Shown: one piece after another, positions 47,194 through 56,466 of the stretch | Layout of the letters: every line of letters begins with the position of its first letter | Position numbering within the stretch: position 1 is the first letter of the stretch | Assembly: GCA_016177805.1 (NCBI GenBank) | Contig: JACOUN010000067.1 | Coordinates: forward strand, 33,665 to 97,664 | Direction: 5' to 3' | Origin: Rhodocyclales bacterium | GTDB lineage: Bacteria > Pseudomonadota > Gammaproteobacteria > Burkholderiales > Rhodocyclaceae | Length of the DNA stretch: 64,000 nt | Notes under the pieces: generated by a model | Databases searched by the model: none | Told to the model about the DNA's origin: nothing | Seen by the model: the letters and a program-made list of their open reading frames with translations, nothing else | Position numbers and translations under genes: made by a program

Positions 47194-48984
47194 TTGATCC
47201 ATCCATCCTCCTCACCGCCCGTCACGCCGTACGCACTCAAGGGCGTGTACAAGGGCATCCTGAAAGTCTCGGTGATGCTGGCGCTGACCTACGCGCTGAT
47301 CAGCGGCCTGGCGTCCATCCTGCCCGCGGCCGACTACCGCGAGCTGCCGCTGCTGGGCAATCGCGTCGCGGTCTGGATTCCGGCGCAGTTGCACTTGATG
47401 TTCGCGGCCTTCGTGCTGGGCGTGCCGATCTTCGCCGTGATCACCGAGATCATCGGGGCGGTGACGAAGGAGAGGCGCTACGACGAGCTGGCGCGCGAGT
47501 TCACCAAGCTGCTGGCGATGGCCTACACCGTCACGGCGGTGCTCGGCTGTATGCTGCTGGCGCTGCTGGTGCTGCTGTACCCGAAGTTCGTCGGCTACAT
47601 GTCGGAGCTGTTCAAGCCGACCTGGCTGCTCTACATCGTGCTGATCTTCGGCGAGGTCATCGTCGCCTACCTGTACTGGTACGGCTGGGACACCATGCAG
47701 GGGCGCTACAAGAAGTGGCACATCGCGCTGGGGGTGCTGGTCAACCTGTGGGGCACGGCGCTGCTGTTCGTCGCCGACGCGTGGGTGACCTTCATGATGA
47801 GCCCGTCCGGCATCGACGAGGCGAACCACCTCGTGAGCCTGTGGGATGCCGTCGCCAACCACACCTGGATGCCGATCAACATCCACCGCCTGCTCGCCAA
47901 CGTCGCGTTCGGCGGGGCGATCGCGGCGGCCTACGCGGCGGTGCGCTTCCTCAACGCCAGCACCGACGAGGAGCGCGCGCGCTTCGACTGGATGGGCTAC
48001 GTCGGCTCCTTCATCGCGATCGGCGCCTTCATTCCGCTGCCGTTCGCCGGCTACTGGCTGGGACGCGAGATCTACCAGTTCAGCGAGCAGATGGGAGTGT
48101 CGATGATGGGCGGCAGCTTCGCGTGGCTGTGGATCCTGCAGGCCTCGCTGATCGGCTCGCTGTTCTTCGCCGCCAACTTCTACCTGTGGCTGGGCATGGG
48201 GCGCATACCCGGCGCCAACCGCTACACCAAGTTCCAGGTGCTGATGATCCTGGTGCTGGCGCTGGGTTTTCTCACCTGGGCCACGCCGCGCTCGATCATC
48301 GCCACCGGCGGCGAGATGGCCGCGATGGGCGGCTCGCACCACCCCTTCCTCGGTCTGTTCGGCGTCATGGCGGCGAAGAACACCGCGGTGAACCTGATGA
48401 TCTTGACCACCTTCATGTCGTTCATGATGTACCGGCGCGGCAACCGCATCCCGGTGGTGCCGTGGGCGACCGTCGGCAAGGCGCTGCAGGCGCTGGTGGT
48501 GGCGGTGGCGGTGGGGATCGTGCTGTTCTACGGGGTGTATAGCTATTTCGTGCCGTCGCTGGTGCGCATCGGTTTCTCCGTGTACCAGGTCAGCGCGGTG
48601 CTGGGCGCGATGGCGGTGTTCGTCGCGATCGACATCCCTCTGCTCAAGGGCGCCAGGGAGATCGGCGCGATCCAGTGGGGGAAGATCGCGCCGCGCGCGC
48701 AATACGCGCTGTTCTTCATGGCGATCGTGTTCACGCTGCTGATGGGGCTGATGGGCTACATCCGCTCCGGCATCCGCCAGTACTGGCATGTGTACGGGCG
48801 CGTCGCCGACGAGAGCGCGCACGCCTACACCATGAGCCACGGCAGCGCGACCCTGATCGTGTCGGGCATCGTGCTGGTGTTCCTGCTGCTGATCGCGGGG
48901 GTGTTCGCGCTGACCGCGCGGCAGAAGGACAAGCGCGGCGATGCGCCAGCGCAGGTCGCGCTGGCCGGGGAGGACGCGCGATGA
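47194..48984 (+). CDS. Cytochrome bd-superfamily oxidase subunit I without quinol loop
   Basis: A 596-residue membrane protein with about 14 helices. Alignment by eye to CydA gives His67 (QLHLMFAAFVLG; CydA His19), Glu154 in GEVIVAYLYWYGWD (CydA Glu107 with the conserved GWD), and His231 in INIHRLLANVAFGG (CydA His186). The Q-loop with GRQPW is missing, and CydA Glu99 is replaced by Leu. The protein therefore looks like a bd-family haem oxidase that takes electrons from c-type cytochromes, not quinol. No CydB-like subunit follows. The TTG start has GGAG 7 bases before it. Related proteins are known from nitrite oxidisers and the non-quinol branches of the bd superfamily. Confidence 0.75.
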   Translation: MIHPSSSPPVTPYALKGVYKGILKVSVMLALTYALISGLASILPAADYRELPLLGNRVAVWIPAQLHLMFAAFVLGVPIFAVITEIIGAVTKERRYDELAREFTKLLAMAYTVTAVLGCMLLALLVLLYPKFVGYMSELFKPTWLLYIVLIFGEVIVAYLYWYGWDTMQGRYKKWHIALGVLVNLWGTALLFVADAWVTFMMSPSGIDEANHLVSLWDAVANHTWMPINIHRLLANVAFGGAIAAAYAAVRFLNASTDEERARFDWMGYVGSFIAIGAFIPLPFAGYWLGREIYQFSEQMGVSMMGGSFAWLWILQASLIGSLFFAANFYLWLGMGRIPGANRYTKFQVLMILVLALGFLTWATPRSIIATGGEMAAMGGSHHPFLGLFGVMAAKNTAVNLMILTTFMSFMMYRRGNRIPVVPWATVGKALQALVVAVAVGIVLFYGVYSYFVPSLVRIGFSVYQVSAVLGAMAVFVAIDIPLLKGAREIGAIQWGKIAPRAQYALFFMAIVFTLLMGLMGYIRSGIRQYWHVYGRVADESAHAYTMSHGSATLIVSGIVLVFLLLIAGVFALTARQKDKRGDAPAQVALAGEDAR

Positions 48985-49886
48985 GCCGCACGCTTGCGAA
49001 GATATTGGTGTTCACGCTGGTGGTGATCGGCGCCTTTGCCTACCTCGGGCAACTGGTGCCGCAGTTCGTCGAACATCCGCCGCAGAAGGTGGTGATCACC
49101 ACCACCACCGACAAGGCCGACCTGGCCGAGTTCGGCAAGAAGCTGGTGCGTGGCAAGGGCGGTTGCCTGGTGTGTCACAAGGACCAGGAGACCGGCAACG
49201 AGCGCGGGCCGGATCTGCGCAAGGCCGCCGCGCAGGCGCCCAGCCGCAAGCCCGGCACGGCGGCGGAAGACTACCTGATCGAGTCGCTCAAGGAGCCGGG
49301 CGCCTTCGTCGTGGACGGCTACCCCAACATGATGCCGGCGGCGGTCAAGCCGCCGGCGAAAATGAGCATGGCCGAGGTCAAGGCGGTGGTGGCCTACTTG
49401 CAGGTGCTGGCGGGGGGCGAGCCCAGCGTGACGATCCTGCCCGAGGACGTGGCGACCGCCGCAGCGGCGACCGGGCCGGTCCATCGCGGACGGGCGCTGA
49501 TGGACACCCATGCCTGTATCGCCTGCCACAGCGTGGCGGGCGAAGGCGGCGCGATCGGCCCGGAGCTGACCACGGTGGCGACCCGGCACGAGCCGGCGAC
49601 GCTGCTGAGCAAGATCCGCCAGCCGTCCACGTGGACCGCCGAGGGCTTTCCGGCCGGCGTGATGCCGGTGGGCGATGCGATTCCGGAGGGCGACCTGCAC
49701 GAGATCGTCGCCTACCTGGCGAGCCTCGCGGGCAAGAGCTACAGCGCCACCGGGGCCACCTCGCCGTGGTCGCACGAAGGGCTGCGACTGGGGCTGGTGA
49801 TCCTGATCTTCAATCTCGGCATGCTGCTGGTACTGGTACTGGCGCGGCGCGGCGAGCGGGCGCGGGGAGGCGCGAGCCATGGTTAA
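48981..49886 (+). CDS. Membrane-anchored di-haem c-type cytochrome
   Basis: A 301-residue protein with an N-terminal anchor (about residues 7-27), haem motifs CLVCH (62-66) and CIACH (near 178), and a C-terminal helix (LGLVILIFNLGMLLVLVLA). Two cytochrome c domains lie in the periplasm between the helices. The ATG overlaps the oxidase stop (ATGA), indicating a fixed ratio with it. It is likely the direct electron donor to the bd-like subunit. Confidence 0.85.
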   Translation: MSRTLAKILVFTLVVIGAFAYLGQLVPQFVEHPPQKVVITTTTDKADLAEFGKKLVRGKGGCLVCHKDQETGNERGPDLRKAAAQAPSRKPGTAAEDYLIESLKEPGAFVVDGYPNMMPAAVKPPAKMSMAEVKAVVAYLQVLAGGEPSVTILPEDVATAAAATGPVHRGRALMDTHACIACHSVAGEGGAIGPELTTVATRHEPATLLSKIRQPSTWTAEGFPAGVMPVGDAIPEGDLHEIVAYLASLAGKSYSATGATSPWSHEGLRLGLVILIFNLGMLLVLVLARRGERARGGASHG

Positions 49887-50646
49887 GTGGACTTTCGGAC
49901 TGGCCCTGGCGGTGTGGCTGGCGGTCCTGGCGACGCTGAAGCTGGGTATCCAGCCGCCGATACCGGCCTCGGTGCTGATGCTCTACATGGTGCTGGTGAC
50001 GATTGCCATCCTGGTGTTCGTCGCGGCCGACGAGACGCGCTTCGGCCACTTCGTCGCGCCGCTCAGGGCGGTTTATGAAGGGCGTGTGCCCCGGCCGGTG
50101 CAGGTCGCGGTGCTGGTGGCGCTGCCGGCGCTGGCGGGGTGGGGTACGTGGTTGCGCGTGGCGCCGAACTTCGACGCGCCGTTCGAGCCGCGCGTGGTGC
50201 ACCCCGAGCCGCCCAGCACCTTCACCTTCAACGGGCGCACCGTCGATCAGCTCACGCTCAAGAATCCGCTGCGCGAAGGGGCGGACGCCGAGTCGCTGGC
50301 GCGCCACACGGCGGCGGGCAAGACCACCTACTACCGCAACTGCTTCTTCTGCCACGGCGACGCGCTGGGCGGGGACGGGCATTTCGCGCTCGCGTTGCGT
50401 CCGATCCCGGCCAACTTCCGCGATGTCGGCACCATCTCGATGCTGCAGGAATCGTACGTGTTCTGGCGCATCTCGACCGGCGGGCCGGGGCTGCCCAACG
50501 GCGCGACGCCGTGGCACTCGGCCATGCCGGTGTGGCAGAACTATCTGACTGAAGAGGAGATCTGGCAGGTGATCCTGTACATCTACGAGGGGTCGGGCTC
50601 CACGCCGCGTACCTGGGACGAAGGCACGGGAGGGCACGACCATTGA
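49879..50646 (+). CDS. Membrane mono-haem c-type cytochrome
   Basis: A 255-residue protein with three N-terminal hydrophobic segments (about residues 4-22, 30-48 and 73-93), then a periplasmic domain with one haem motif CFFCHG (near residue 155) and a methionine-rich end (ISTGGPGLPNGATPWHSAMPVW), a layout typical of cytochrome c class I. It overlaps both neighbours by a few bases in one operon. It may anchor the complex. Confidence 0.82.
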   Translation: MVKWTFGLALAVWLAVLATLKLGIQPPIPASVLMLYMVLVTIAILVFVAADETRFGHFVAPLRAVYEGRVPRPVQVAVLVALPALAGWGTWLRVAPNFDAPFEPRVVHPEPPSTFTFNGRTVDQLTLKNPLREGADAESLARHTAAGKTTYYRNCFFCHGDALGGDGHFALALRPIPANFRDVGTISMLQESYVFWRISTGGPGLPNGATPWHSAMPVWQNYLTEEEIWQVILYIYEGSGSTPRTWDEGTGGHDH

Positions 50647-52175
50647 GCGCGACGATGAATAGCCGCGTGCTGGCGCTCGTGGCCTGTGTGCTCGCCACCC
50701 TGGCGGTGGCGCCGGCCGCCGTGGCGGCCCCGGTCCGCAGCGAAGCGGTGCCGCCGACCCCGGTCGCGGCGGACGAGGCGGCGGGCAAGAAGGTGTATGA
50801 GCGCAACTGCATGCAATGTCATGGCGCCGAAGGCGCCGGGGATGGGCCGGCGGCGGAGTTCGTGTACCCGAAGCCGCGCGACTTCAGGCTGGGCATGTAC
50901 AAGATCCGCACCACCCTGTCGGGCCAGTTGCCCACCGACCATGACTTGTTCAAGGTGGTCAGCCAGGGCATACCCGGCACTTCGATGCCGGCGTGGGAGC
51001 GCTATCTGAGCGAGGAGGAGCGCTGGCAGGCGATCCACTACATCAAGCGCTTCGACATGCTCGGGCTGTTCGAAGAGGAGCCGCCCAAGGAGCGCATCGT
51101 CGTGGGCGGGGCGCCCAAGGTCACCGATGAGCTGGTCGCGCGCGGCAAACAGGTGTACCAGGACGCGAAATGCTGGCAGTGCCACGGCCAGCTCGGGCGC
51201 GGCGACGGCCCGTCGGCCAGCGGCATGACCGACGACTGGGACAACCCGATCCGGCCGGTGAACTTCACCAAGAGCTGGATCTTTCGCGGCGGCTCGACGC
51301 TGGAGGACATCTACCGCACCTTCACCACCGGCTTCAACGGCACGCCGATGCCGTCGTTCGCGATCACGGTCGGCGAGGAAGACCGCTGGGCGCTGGCCGC
51401 CTACGTGAAGAGTCTCGCGCGCGAACGGCGCACCGGGCAGGTGGTGCGCGCCGCCTATCGCGACGGCCCGCTGCCCGGCGACGCATGGGATGCGGCGTGG
51501 GACGAGGCCGAACCGCTCGATGTCCAGTTGGCGGGGCAGATCATCCTCGAACCGCGCTGGTTCGCGCCGGCCCATGATGCGGCGCGGGTGCAGGCGCTGT
51601 ACAACGATCGCGAGATCGCGGTGATGGTCAGTTGGGATGACGGCACCCACGACGAAGGCCAGTCCGGGCCGCCCGACCAGGTCGCGCTGCAGTTGCCGCT
51701 GGGCACTCCGCCTGGCACCGAGCGCCCCTACTTCGTGCTCGGCGACCGCAAGCGGCCGGTCGATTACTGGCGCTGGAACGCAGCGAACGGCCTGCAGCGA
51801 GCGGTGTATCGCGGGCATGACCGGGCCGAGTCGCGTGAGGCGGAAGGGGTCGATGCGCGGGGCGCGTACCGCGAGGGACAGTACCGGGTGGTGTACCGGC
51901 GCGCGCTGGACGTCGATCCGCAGCAAGGGCGCGCGTTCGCGGCCGGTGACTACGTGCCGCTGGCGGTACATCTGTGGGACGGGCAGCAGGGCGAGGAGGG
52001 GATGAAGATGGCGATCTCTGGCTGGCATTACCTGCTGTTGCAGCCGCCGACCCCGCTTTCCGCATGGCTGTGGCCGGCGGGCGTGGCGCTGCTGGTATGC
52101 GTCGGCAACTTCGCCTTGCTGCGGCGCATGCGCCGCCGCGAAAGCGGGAGCGCAACCGAGGAGGCGGCATCGTGA
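50643..52175 (+). CDS. Di-haem cytochrome c fused to ethylbenzene-dehydrogenase-like haem-b domain
   Basis: A 510-residue protein: signal peptide, two cytochrome c domains (CMQCHGAEGAGDGPA near 58 and CWQCHGQLGRGDGPS near 177), an EB_dh/DMSO-reductase-gamma-like domain (about 290-470, e.g. ALYNDREIAVMVSWDDGTHDEG) and a C-terminal anchor (SAWLWPAGVALLVCVGNFALL). EB_dh domains carry haem b in the gamma subunits of ethylbenzene, chlorate and selenate enzymes. The TTG start overlaps the upstream stop (TTGA); an ATG 12 bases later is possible. It probably gathers electrons for the oxidase. Confidence 0.82.
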   Translation: MSATMNSRVLALVACVLATLAVAPAAVAAPVRSEAVPPTPVAADEAAGKKVYERNCMQCHGAEGAGDGPAAEFVYPKPRDFRLGMYKIRTTLSGQLPTDHDLFKVVSQGIPGTSMPAWERYLSEEERWQAIHYIKRFDMLGLFEEEPPKERIVVGGAPKVTDELVARGKQVYQDAKCWQCHGQLGRGDGPSASGMTDDWDNPIRPVNFTKSWIFRGGSTLEDIYRTFTTGFNGTPMPSFAITVGEEDRWALAAYVKSLARERRTGQVVRAAYRDGPLPGDAWDAAWDEAEPLDVQLAGQIILEPRWFAPAHDAARVQALYNDREIAVMVSWDDGTHDEGQSGPPDQVALQLPLGTPPGTERPYFVLGDRKRPVDYWRWNAANGLQRAVYRGHDRAESREAEGVDARGAYREGQYRVVYRRALDVDPQQGRAFAAGDYVPLAVHLWDGQQGEEGMKMAISGWHYLLLQPPTPLSAWLWPAGVALLVCVGNFALLRRMRRRESGSATEEAAS

Positions 52176-53053
52176 CGAGCGGTATCGACATCGGTGTCGC
52201 GGCCGCGTCCGCCGCCGTGTTCGGGCTTGGCTACGGGGCATTGCGTGGCGCGGCGCCGCGCCGTTCGCGGCTATGGTTCGGCTGCACCGCCGCCCCGGTG
52301 GTGCTGGCGATCGCAGTGCGGCATGCGTTCGCGCTGACGGGCTGGCTGATGGTGCCCTTGGTGGCCCTGGCGCTGGTGTGTCAGCGCCTTGCCGCCGCCC
52401 GCGCGCGCGCAACCGGCGCGCCGGTCAGCGCGGCGCGCTGGCGCACCGCGGTGTACGCGGGGATCGCCGGGGCGGTGTTGCTGCTTGCCGGACCCGATGC
52501 GCACGCGCATGGGCATGGGGCGCATGGCGCGCATGCCGGTGCTGCCGCCTACGAACGCATCGAGGTCGACGAGCCCGCGCCCGCGTTCGCGCTCACCAAC
52601 CAGCGCGGCGCACCCGTGGCGCTGGCCGATCTGCGCGGGCGCGTGGTGCTGATGACCTTCATGTATACGACGTGCACCGACGCGTGCCCGGTGCTGGTGA
52701 GCGTGGCCGACGCGGTGGCGGCACGGCTGCCCGCCGAGTCGCGCGAGCGGCTGGTGCTGGTCGGGATCACGGTCGACCCGCTGCGCGATACCCCCGCGCG
52801 GCTGGCCGGGTTCATGCGCGAGCGCGGTTTCGCTGACGCGCGCTGGCAGTTCCTGACCGGCTCGGTCGCGGCGCTGACCCAGGTCGCGAGCGACTACGGC
52901 ATCGTGGTGCGCCCGGCCCCCGGCGGGGACTTCGTGCACAACAGCGTGTTCATCGTCATCGATGCCGAGGGCGTCGAGCGCGCCGAGTTCCACGGCACCG
53001 CGACCCCCGTGGCGGAACTGCTGGCAACGGTGACCAGCCTGATCGCGCGCTAA
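52172..53053 (+). CDS. SCO1/SenC-family protein with membrane and His-rich N-terminus
   Basis: A 293-residue protein. About 110 N-terminal residues form three hydrophobic segments, a His-rich patch (HAHGHGAHGAHAG) follows, and then the thioredoxin-like SCO domain with the copper-binding CTDACP and the late histidine in DFVHNSVFIV. SCO proteins insert copper or reduce thiols in oxidase assembly. GTGA overlap with the preceding stop ties it to the oxidase operon. A copper-handling SCO next to a bd-like oxidase is unusual, since normal bd oxidases have no copper. Confidence 0.82.
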   Translation: MTSGIDIGVAAASAAVFGLGYGALRGAAPRRSRLWFGCTAAPVVLAIAVRHAFALTGWLMVPLVALALVCQRLAAARARATGAPVSAARWRTAVYAGIAGAVLLLAGPDAHAHGHGAHGAHAGAAAYERIEVDEPAPAFALTNQRGAPVALADLRGRVVLMTFMYTTCTDACPVLVSVADAVAARLPAESRERLVLVGITVDPLRDTPARLAGFMRERGFADARWQFLTGSVAALTQVASDYGIVVRPAPGGDFVHNSVFIVIDAEGVERAEFHGTATPVAELLATVTSLIAR

Positions 53054-53117
53054 TTCTACTGTGTCAGATTCGACTCCCCGTCCGCCGATGCGTCCTGGAG
53101 TAGCCAATTAGCGGGTC

Positions 53118-53188
53118 CCTCCCCCTTCAAGGGGGAGGACAGGTGGGGGATGGGTTTGATCGGCGGCCGCTTTAAACCCATCCCCACC
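53118..53188. repeat. Double hairpin intergenic repeat
   Basis: CCTCCCCCTT-c-AAGGGGGAGG is followed by GGTGGGGGATGGGTTT / AAACCCATCCCCACC (one bulge). Such G/C-run hairpins occur widely between proteobacterial genes. There is no T run, but it ends the oxidase operon and may block exonucleases or terminate weakly. Confidence 0.6.
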
Positions 53189-53287
53189 CCAGCCCGGTAG
53201 CCGGCGCCGGGAGGCGCCGTCGTTCGATCGTCCAGAAATCTGACTACGTAGAACTAAGTGCAAACGCGTTTTATGGAGCAAAACCAA

Positions 53288-54718
53288 ATGTATCGCTCGA
53301 TCTACCTCCCGCTCGACAACTCCGCCCATTCGCTGGCCGGGGTCGATGTCGCGATCGAACTGGCGCGGCGCGGCGGCGCCAGCCTGACCGGCAGCCACGT
53401 CTATGCCGCCAAACTGCACGACCGGCGCTTCCGCCAGATGGAGGGCGGATTGCCCGAGGCCTACCGCAAGGAGAACAAGCTGGTCGAGCAGCGCGACATC
53501 CACGACGACCTGATCACGCGCGGCCTGCACATCATCTCCGATTCGTTTCTCGACGTGTTCGGCGCGCGCTGCACCGCCGCCGGGGTCGAGCACCGCAGCA
53601 CTTCGCTGGAGGGCAAGAACTGGCAGCGCCTGGTGGAAGACATCGCAGCATCCGACTGCGACCTGGTGGTGATGGGGGCGCTGGGGCTGGGCGCGGTACC
53701 GGCGTCGCAACTGGGCAGCGTGTGCGAGCGCGTGGCGCGCCGCATCGACCGCGACCTGCTGGTGATGCGCGACACCGAGGCGCGCGCGGACGGTGCGATC
53801 CTGGTCGCGCTCGACGGCAGCGCGCAGTCCTACGGAGCGCTGATGAGCGCCTTTGAGCTGGGCAAGACGCTGGGGCGCGCGGTCGAGGCGGTCGCGGTGT
53901 TCGATCCGCATTTTCACTACGTCGCGTTCAACAACATCGCCAAGGTGCTGTCGGACGAGGCGGCCAGCGTCTTCCGCTTCGAGGAGCAGGAGAAGCTGCA
54001 CGAGGAGATCATCGACTCGGGACTCGCGCGCATCTACCAGGGCCATCTCGACGTGGCCGCGCGCCTGGCGCGCGAGCACGGGGTCGAACTGGGTACCCGG
54101 CTGCTGGCGGGCAAGGCCTTCGAGCAGTTGCTCCTGCATATCCGCGAGAGCCGGCCGTGGCTGGTGATGCTCGGACGCATCGGCGTGCATTCCGAGGCCG
54201 GCATGGACCTGGGCAGCGCCACCGAGAACCTGCTGCGCCTGGCGCCGTGCAACCTGCTGCTGTCGGCGCGGGCGTTCGAGCCGCCGCTCGATCACATCGC
54301 CGAGACCACCATGACCTGGACCGACGAGGCCGAGATGCGCATGGCGCGGGTGCCGGACTTCGTGCGCGGCATGGCGCGCAAGGCCATCCTCCGCCACGCC
54401 GCCGAACAGGGCCACACCGTGATCACCTCGGACATCATCGACGAGATGATGGGGCGCTTCATGCCGGCCACGGGTGCGCCGGCCACGGGCGGCAAATGCC
54501 CGTTCGCGCATGACCGGGCCGGTTCCGGAGCGGGCGGCGTTACCGTGCTGCGCTGGGACGCCGACGCGCTCGCGCGTCTCGCGCGCATCGAGCCGGCGGC
54601 CCTGCGCGAGCACGCGAAGTTGCGCATCGAGAAGATGGTGCGCGGCCAGCGCGCCGACGTGGTCACCCTCGCTCACGTCGAGGCGGCCTCGCGCGCCGTC
54701 GCGGCGATGCTCGGTTAG
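53288..54718 (+). CDS. Double universal-stress protein with C-terminal PCP_red domains
   Basis: A 476-residue protein. Two UspA domains (about 1-165 and 170-335; VVMGALGLGAVPASQLGSV and MLGRIGVHSEAGMDLGSATE mark the ATP-loop ends) are followed by a PCP_red domain (about 345-395, WTDEAEMRMARVPDFVRGMARKAI in part), the small domain of light-independent protochlorophyllide reductase BchB. A second PCP_red-like copy ends the protein (LRWDADALARLARIEPAAL). The link of stress sensing to a tetrapyrrole-binding fold is the point of interest. ATG 53288 has GGAG 9 bases before it; upstream GTG and ATG starts are possible. Confidence 0.75.
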   Translation: MYRSIYLPLDNSAHSLAGVDVAIELARRGGASLTGSHVYAAKLHDRRFRQMEGGLPEAYRKENKLVEQRDIHDDLITRGLHIISDSFLDVFGARCTAAGVEHRSTSLEGKNWQRLVEDIAASDCDLVVMGALGLGAVPASQLGSVCERVARRIDRDLLVMRDTEARADGAILVALDGSAQSYGALMSAFELGKTLGRAVEAVAVFDPHFHYVAFNNIAKVLSDEAASVFRFEEQEKLHEEIIDSGLARIYQGHLDVAARLAREHGVELGTRLLAGKAFEQLLLHIRESRPWLVMLGRIGVHSEAGMDLGSATENLLRLAPCNLLLSARAFEPPLDHIAETTMTWTDEAEMRMARVPDFVRGMARKAILRHAAEQGHTVITSDIIDEMMGRFMPATGAPATGGKCPFAHDRAGSGAGGVTVLRWDADALARLARIEPAALREHAKLRIEKMVRGQRADVVTLAHVEAASRAVAAMLG

Positions 54719-54732
54719 CGGGGACGCGGACC

Positions 54733-55971
54733 ATGGCCACGCCGACCCTGATCTCGTGGAACCTCACGCGCCGCTGCAACCTCGCCTGCGGCCATTGCTA
54801 CCTCGACGCGGTGCAGCGCAAGAGCGAATGCGCCGACGAGCTGAACGCCACCGAGGCCGCGCGCGTGGTGCACGAGATCGCGGCGCTGGCGCCCGGCGCG
54901 ATGGTGGTGCTCACCGGCGGCGAGCCGTTGCTGCGCGCCGATCTGCCGGCCATCGTCGAACGGGCGGCGCGTGCCGGGCTGATGCCGGTGGTCGGCAGCA
55001 ACGGCGTGCTGCTCGACGCGCGCCAGGCCGAGCGCCTGCGCGACGCGGGCGCGGTGGGCGTCGGCATCAGCCTCGATTCGGCCGGGCCGGACTTTCACGA
55101 CCGCCTGCGCGGCCAGACGGGCGCCTGGCAGGGGGCGCTGGCGGGCATGGGCGCGGCGCGCGCGGCGGGGCTCGGGGTGTTGATGCAGACCACCTTGTTC
55201 GAGGAAAACCGCCACGAGCTGGATGCGCTGGCGCGGCTGGCGGGCGAGATCGGCGCGATGGCGCTCAACTTCTTCTTCCTGGTGTGCACCGGGCGCGGCG
55301 TGACCCAGACCGACCTGTCCGCCACGACCTACGCGCGCGTGCTGGGCGAGATCCTGGCGCTGCAGGACGCGCACCTGCAACTGATGCTGCGCGCGCGCTG
55401 CGCCCCTTACGCGCGGCGCATGCTGGGGCTGCACGCGGGCGAGGGGGCGGGCAATTTCGCGGCGTGGTCGAGCGCCTGTCTGGCCGGGCGCAGCTACCTG
55501 CGCATCGGGCCGCAGGGCGATGTCACCCCGTGCCCCTACATCCCGCGTCCGTCCGGCAACGTGCGCGCGGCGGCGCTGCGCGCGATCTGGGACGACGGTG
55601 ACGACTTCGTGCGCCTGCGCGGCCAGATGCCGCAAGGCAAGTGCGGACGCTGCGACTATCGCGTGAGCTGCGGCGGCTGCCGCGCGCGCGCGCTCGCGAC
55701 CACGGGCGAACTGCTCGGCGAGGACGCCAAGTGCGACTACGCGCCCGCCGTCAACGCTGTCCCGGAACCGCTGCCGTCACCCGTGGCGGCGGGCGTTGCG
55801 TGGGACGGCGCGGCGCGCCAGATGCTCGCGCGCCTGCCCGGCTTCGTGCGCGAGCGCGTGCGCGCAAGCCTGGAACAGAAGGCGCTCGCGGCCGGCGTGC
55901 AGACCATCACGCTGGCCTTCATGCACGCCCACCGCCCCGCGTCGCTGCCGTTCGCACGGCCGCCGCGCTGA
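54733..55971 (+). CDS. Radical SAM/SPASM protein with C-terminal PCP_red domain
   Basis: A 412-residue enzyme resembling the NirJ/AhbD/PqqE group. The radical SAM cluster motif is CNLACGHC (Cys15, 19, 22), with GGEPLLR as the SAM contact. The SPASM cysteines read CLAGRSYLRIG...PCP, then CGRCDYRVSCGGC and a final DAKC. The last 55 residues are a PCP_red domain (WDGAARQMLARLPGFVRERVR). The family removes or alters haem side chains in haem d1 synthesis (NirJ) or makes modified peptides. Given its neighbours a tetrapyrrole substrate is proposed. It lies 14 bases after the stress protein. Confidence 0.78.
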   Translation: MATPTLISWNLTRRCNLACGHCYLDAVQRKSECADELNATEAARVVHEIAALAPGAMVVLTGGEPLLRADLPAIVERAARAGLMPVVGSNGVLLDARQAERLRDAGAVGVGISLDSAGPDFHDRLRGQTGAWQGALAGMGAARAAGLGVLMQTTLFEENRHELDALARLAGEIGAMALNFFFLVCTGRGVTQTDLSATTYARVLGEILALQDAHLQLMLRARCAPYARRMLGLHAGEGAGNFAAWSSACLAGRSYLRIGPQGDVTPCPYIPRPSGNVRAAALRAIWDDGDDFVRLRGQMPQGKCGRCDYRVSCGGCRARALATTGELLGEDAKCDYAPAVNAVPEPLPSPVAAGVAWDGAARQMLARLPGFVRERVRASLEQKALAAGVQTITLAFMHAHRPASLPFARPPR

Positions 55972-56000
55972 CGGGAGGCGCTGACGCGCCGCAGCGACGT

Positions 56001-56314
56001 TCAGTACGGTGCCCCGCGCAGCACCCTGCGCGCAAGCAGCGACTTCATGTCCTCTTTGTCCAGGTCGGCAAAGACCTGGGCTGCATCGCGGAAACGGCCC
56101 TGCTCGATCTCGTGGGCGCCCATGGTCAGCATCTTGAGCATCGCGAGCGTTTCCTCCTGTTCTTCATAGGAGCGCACGTCCATCACCACGAGCCTGGCTT
56201 CACCGTTTTGCGCGATGCGCATGGGCTCGCGGCTCTCCGAAAAAGGTCCTTCACGACCTCCGCCGCATGGTTCTTGAGATAGCTGATGGGCTTCACTTGG
56301 GTGGAGTACTTCAT
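56001..56314 (-). pseudogene. Phd/YefM-type antitoxin, frameshifted
   Basis: The ATG at 56314 opens MKYSTQVKPISYLKNHAAEV, a typical YefM start, but the frame is lost at a run of five T bases near 56243-56247 (minus strand CTTTTTCGG). The rest (SESREPMRIAQNGEARLVVMD, to the stop at 56001) continues in another frame. Two extra or one missing base would explain it. No RelE/Txe toxin gene follows. It could be a real decay or a sequencing error. Confidence 0.65.
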
Positions 56315-56466
56315 GGCCGGCTCCGGGCGGGTTGGTGTTCAACAGGCCGGATTATGGGCCGAATCGTCCTAGATTCCACAGAACCAGGAATGTCCGTTGT
56401 AATCATGCTGTTGGCCTCTTATGCAAGCGGTCAGCTGCGGAATCGAGGATCATGATCTGCGGGATC

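Noticed and set aside
47194..48984. NorB or haem-copper oxidase identity for the large membrane protein
   Set aside because: The six-histidine pattern of haem-copper enzymes is missing, while helices around His67, Glu154-GWD and His231 fit the bd family.
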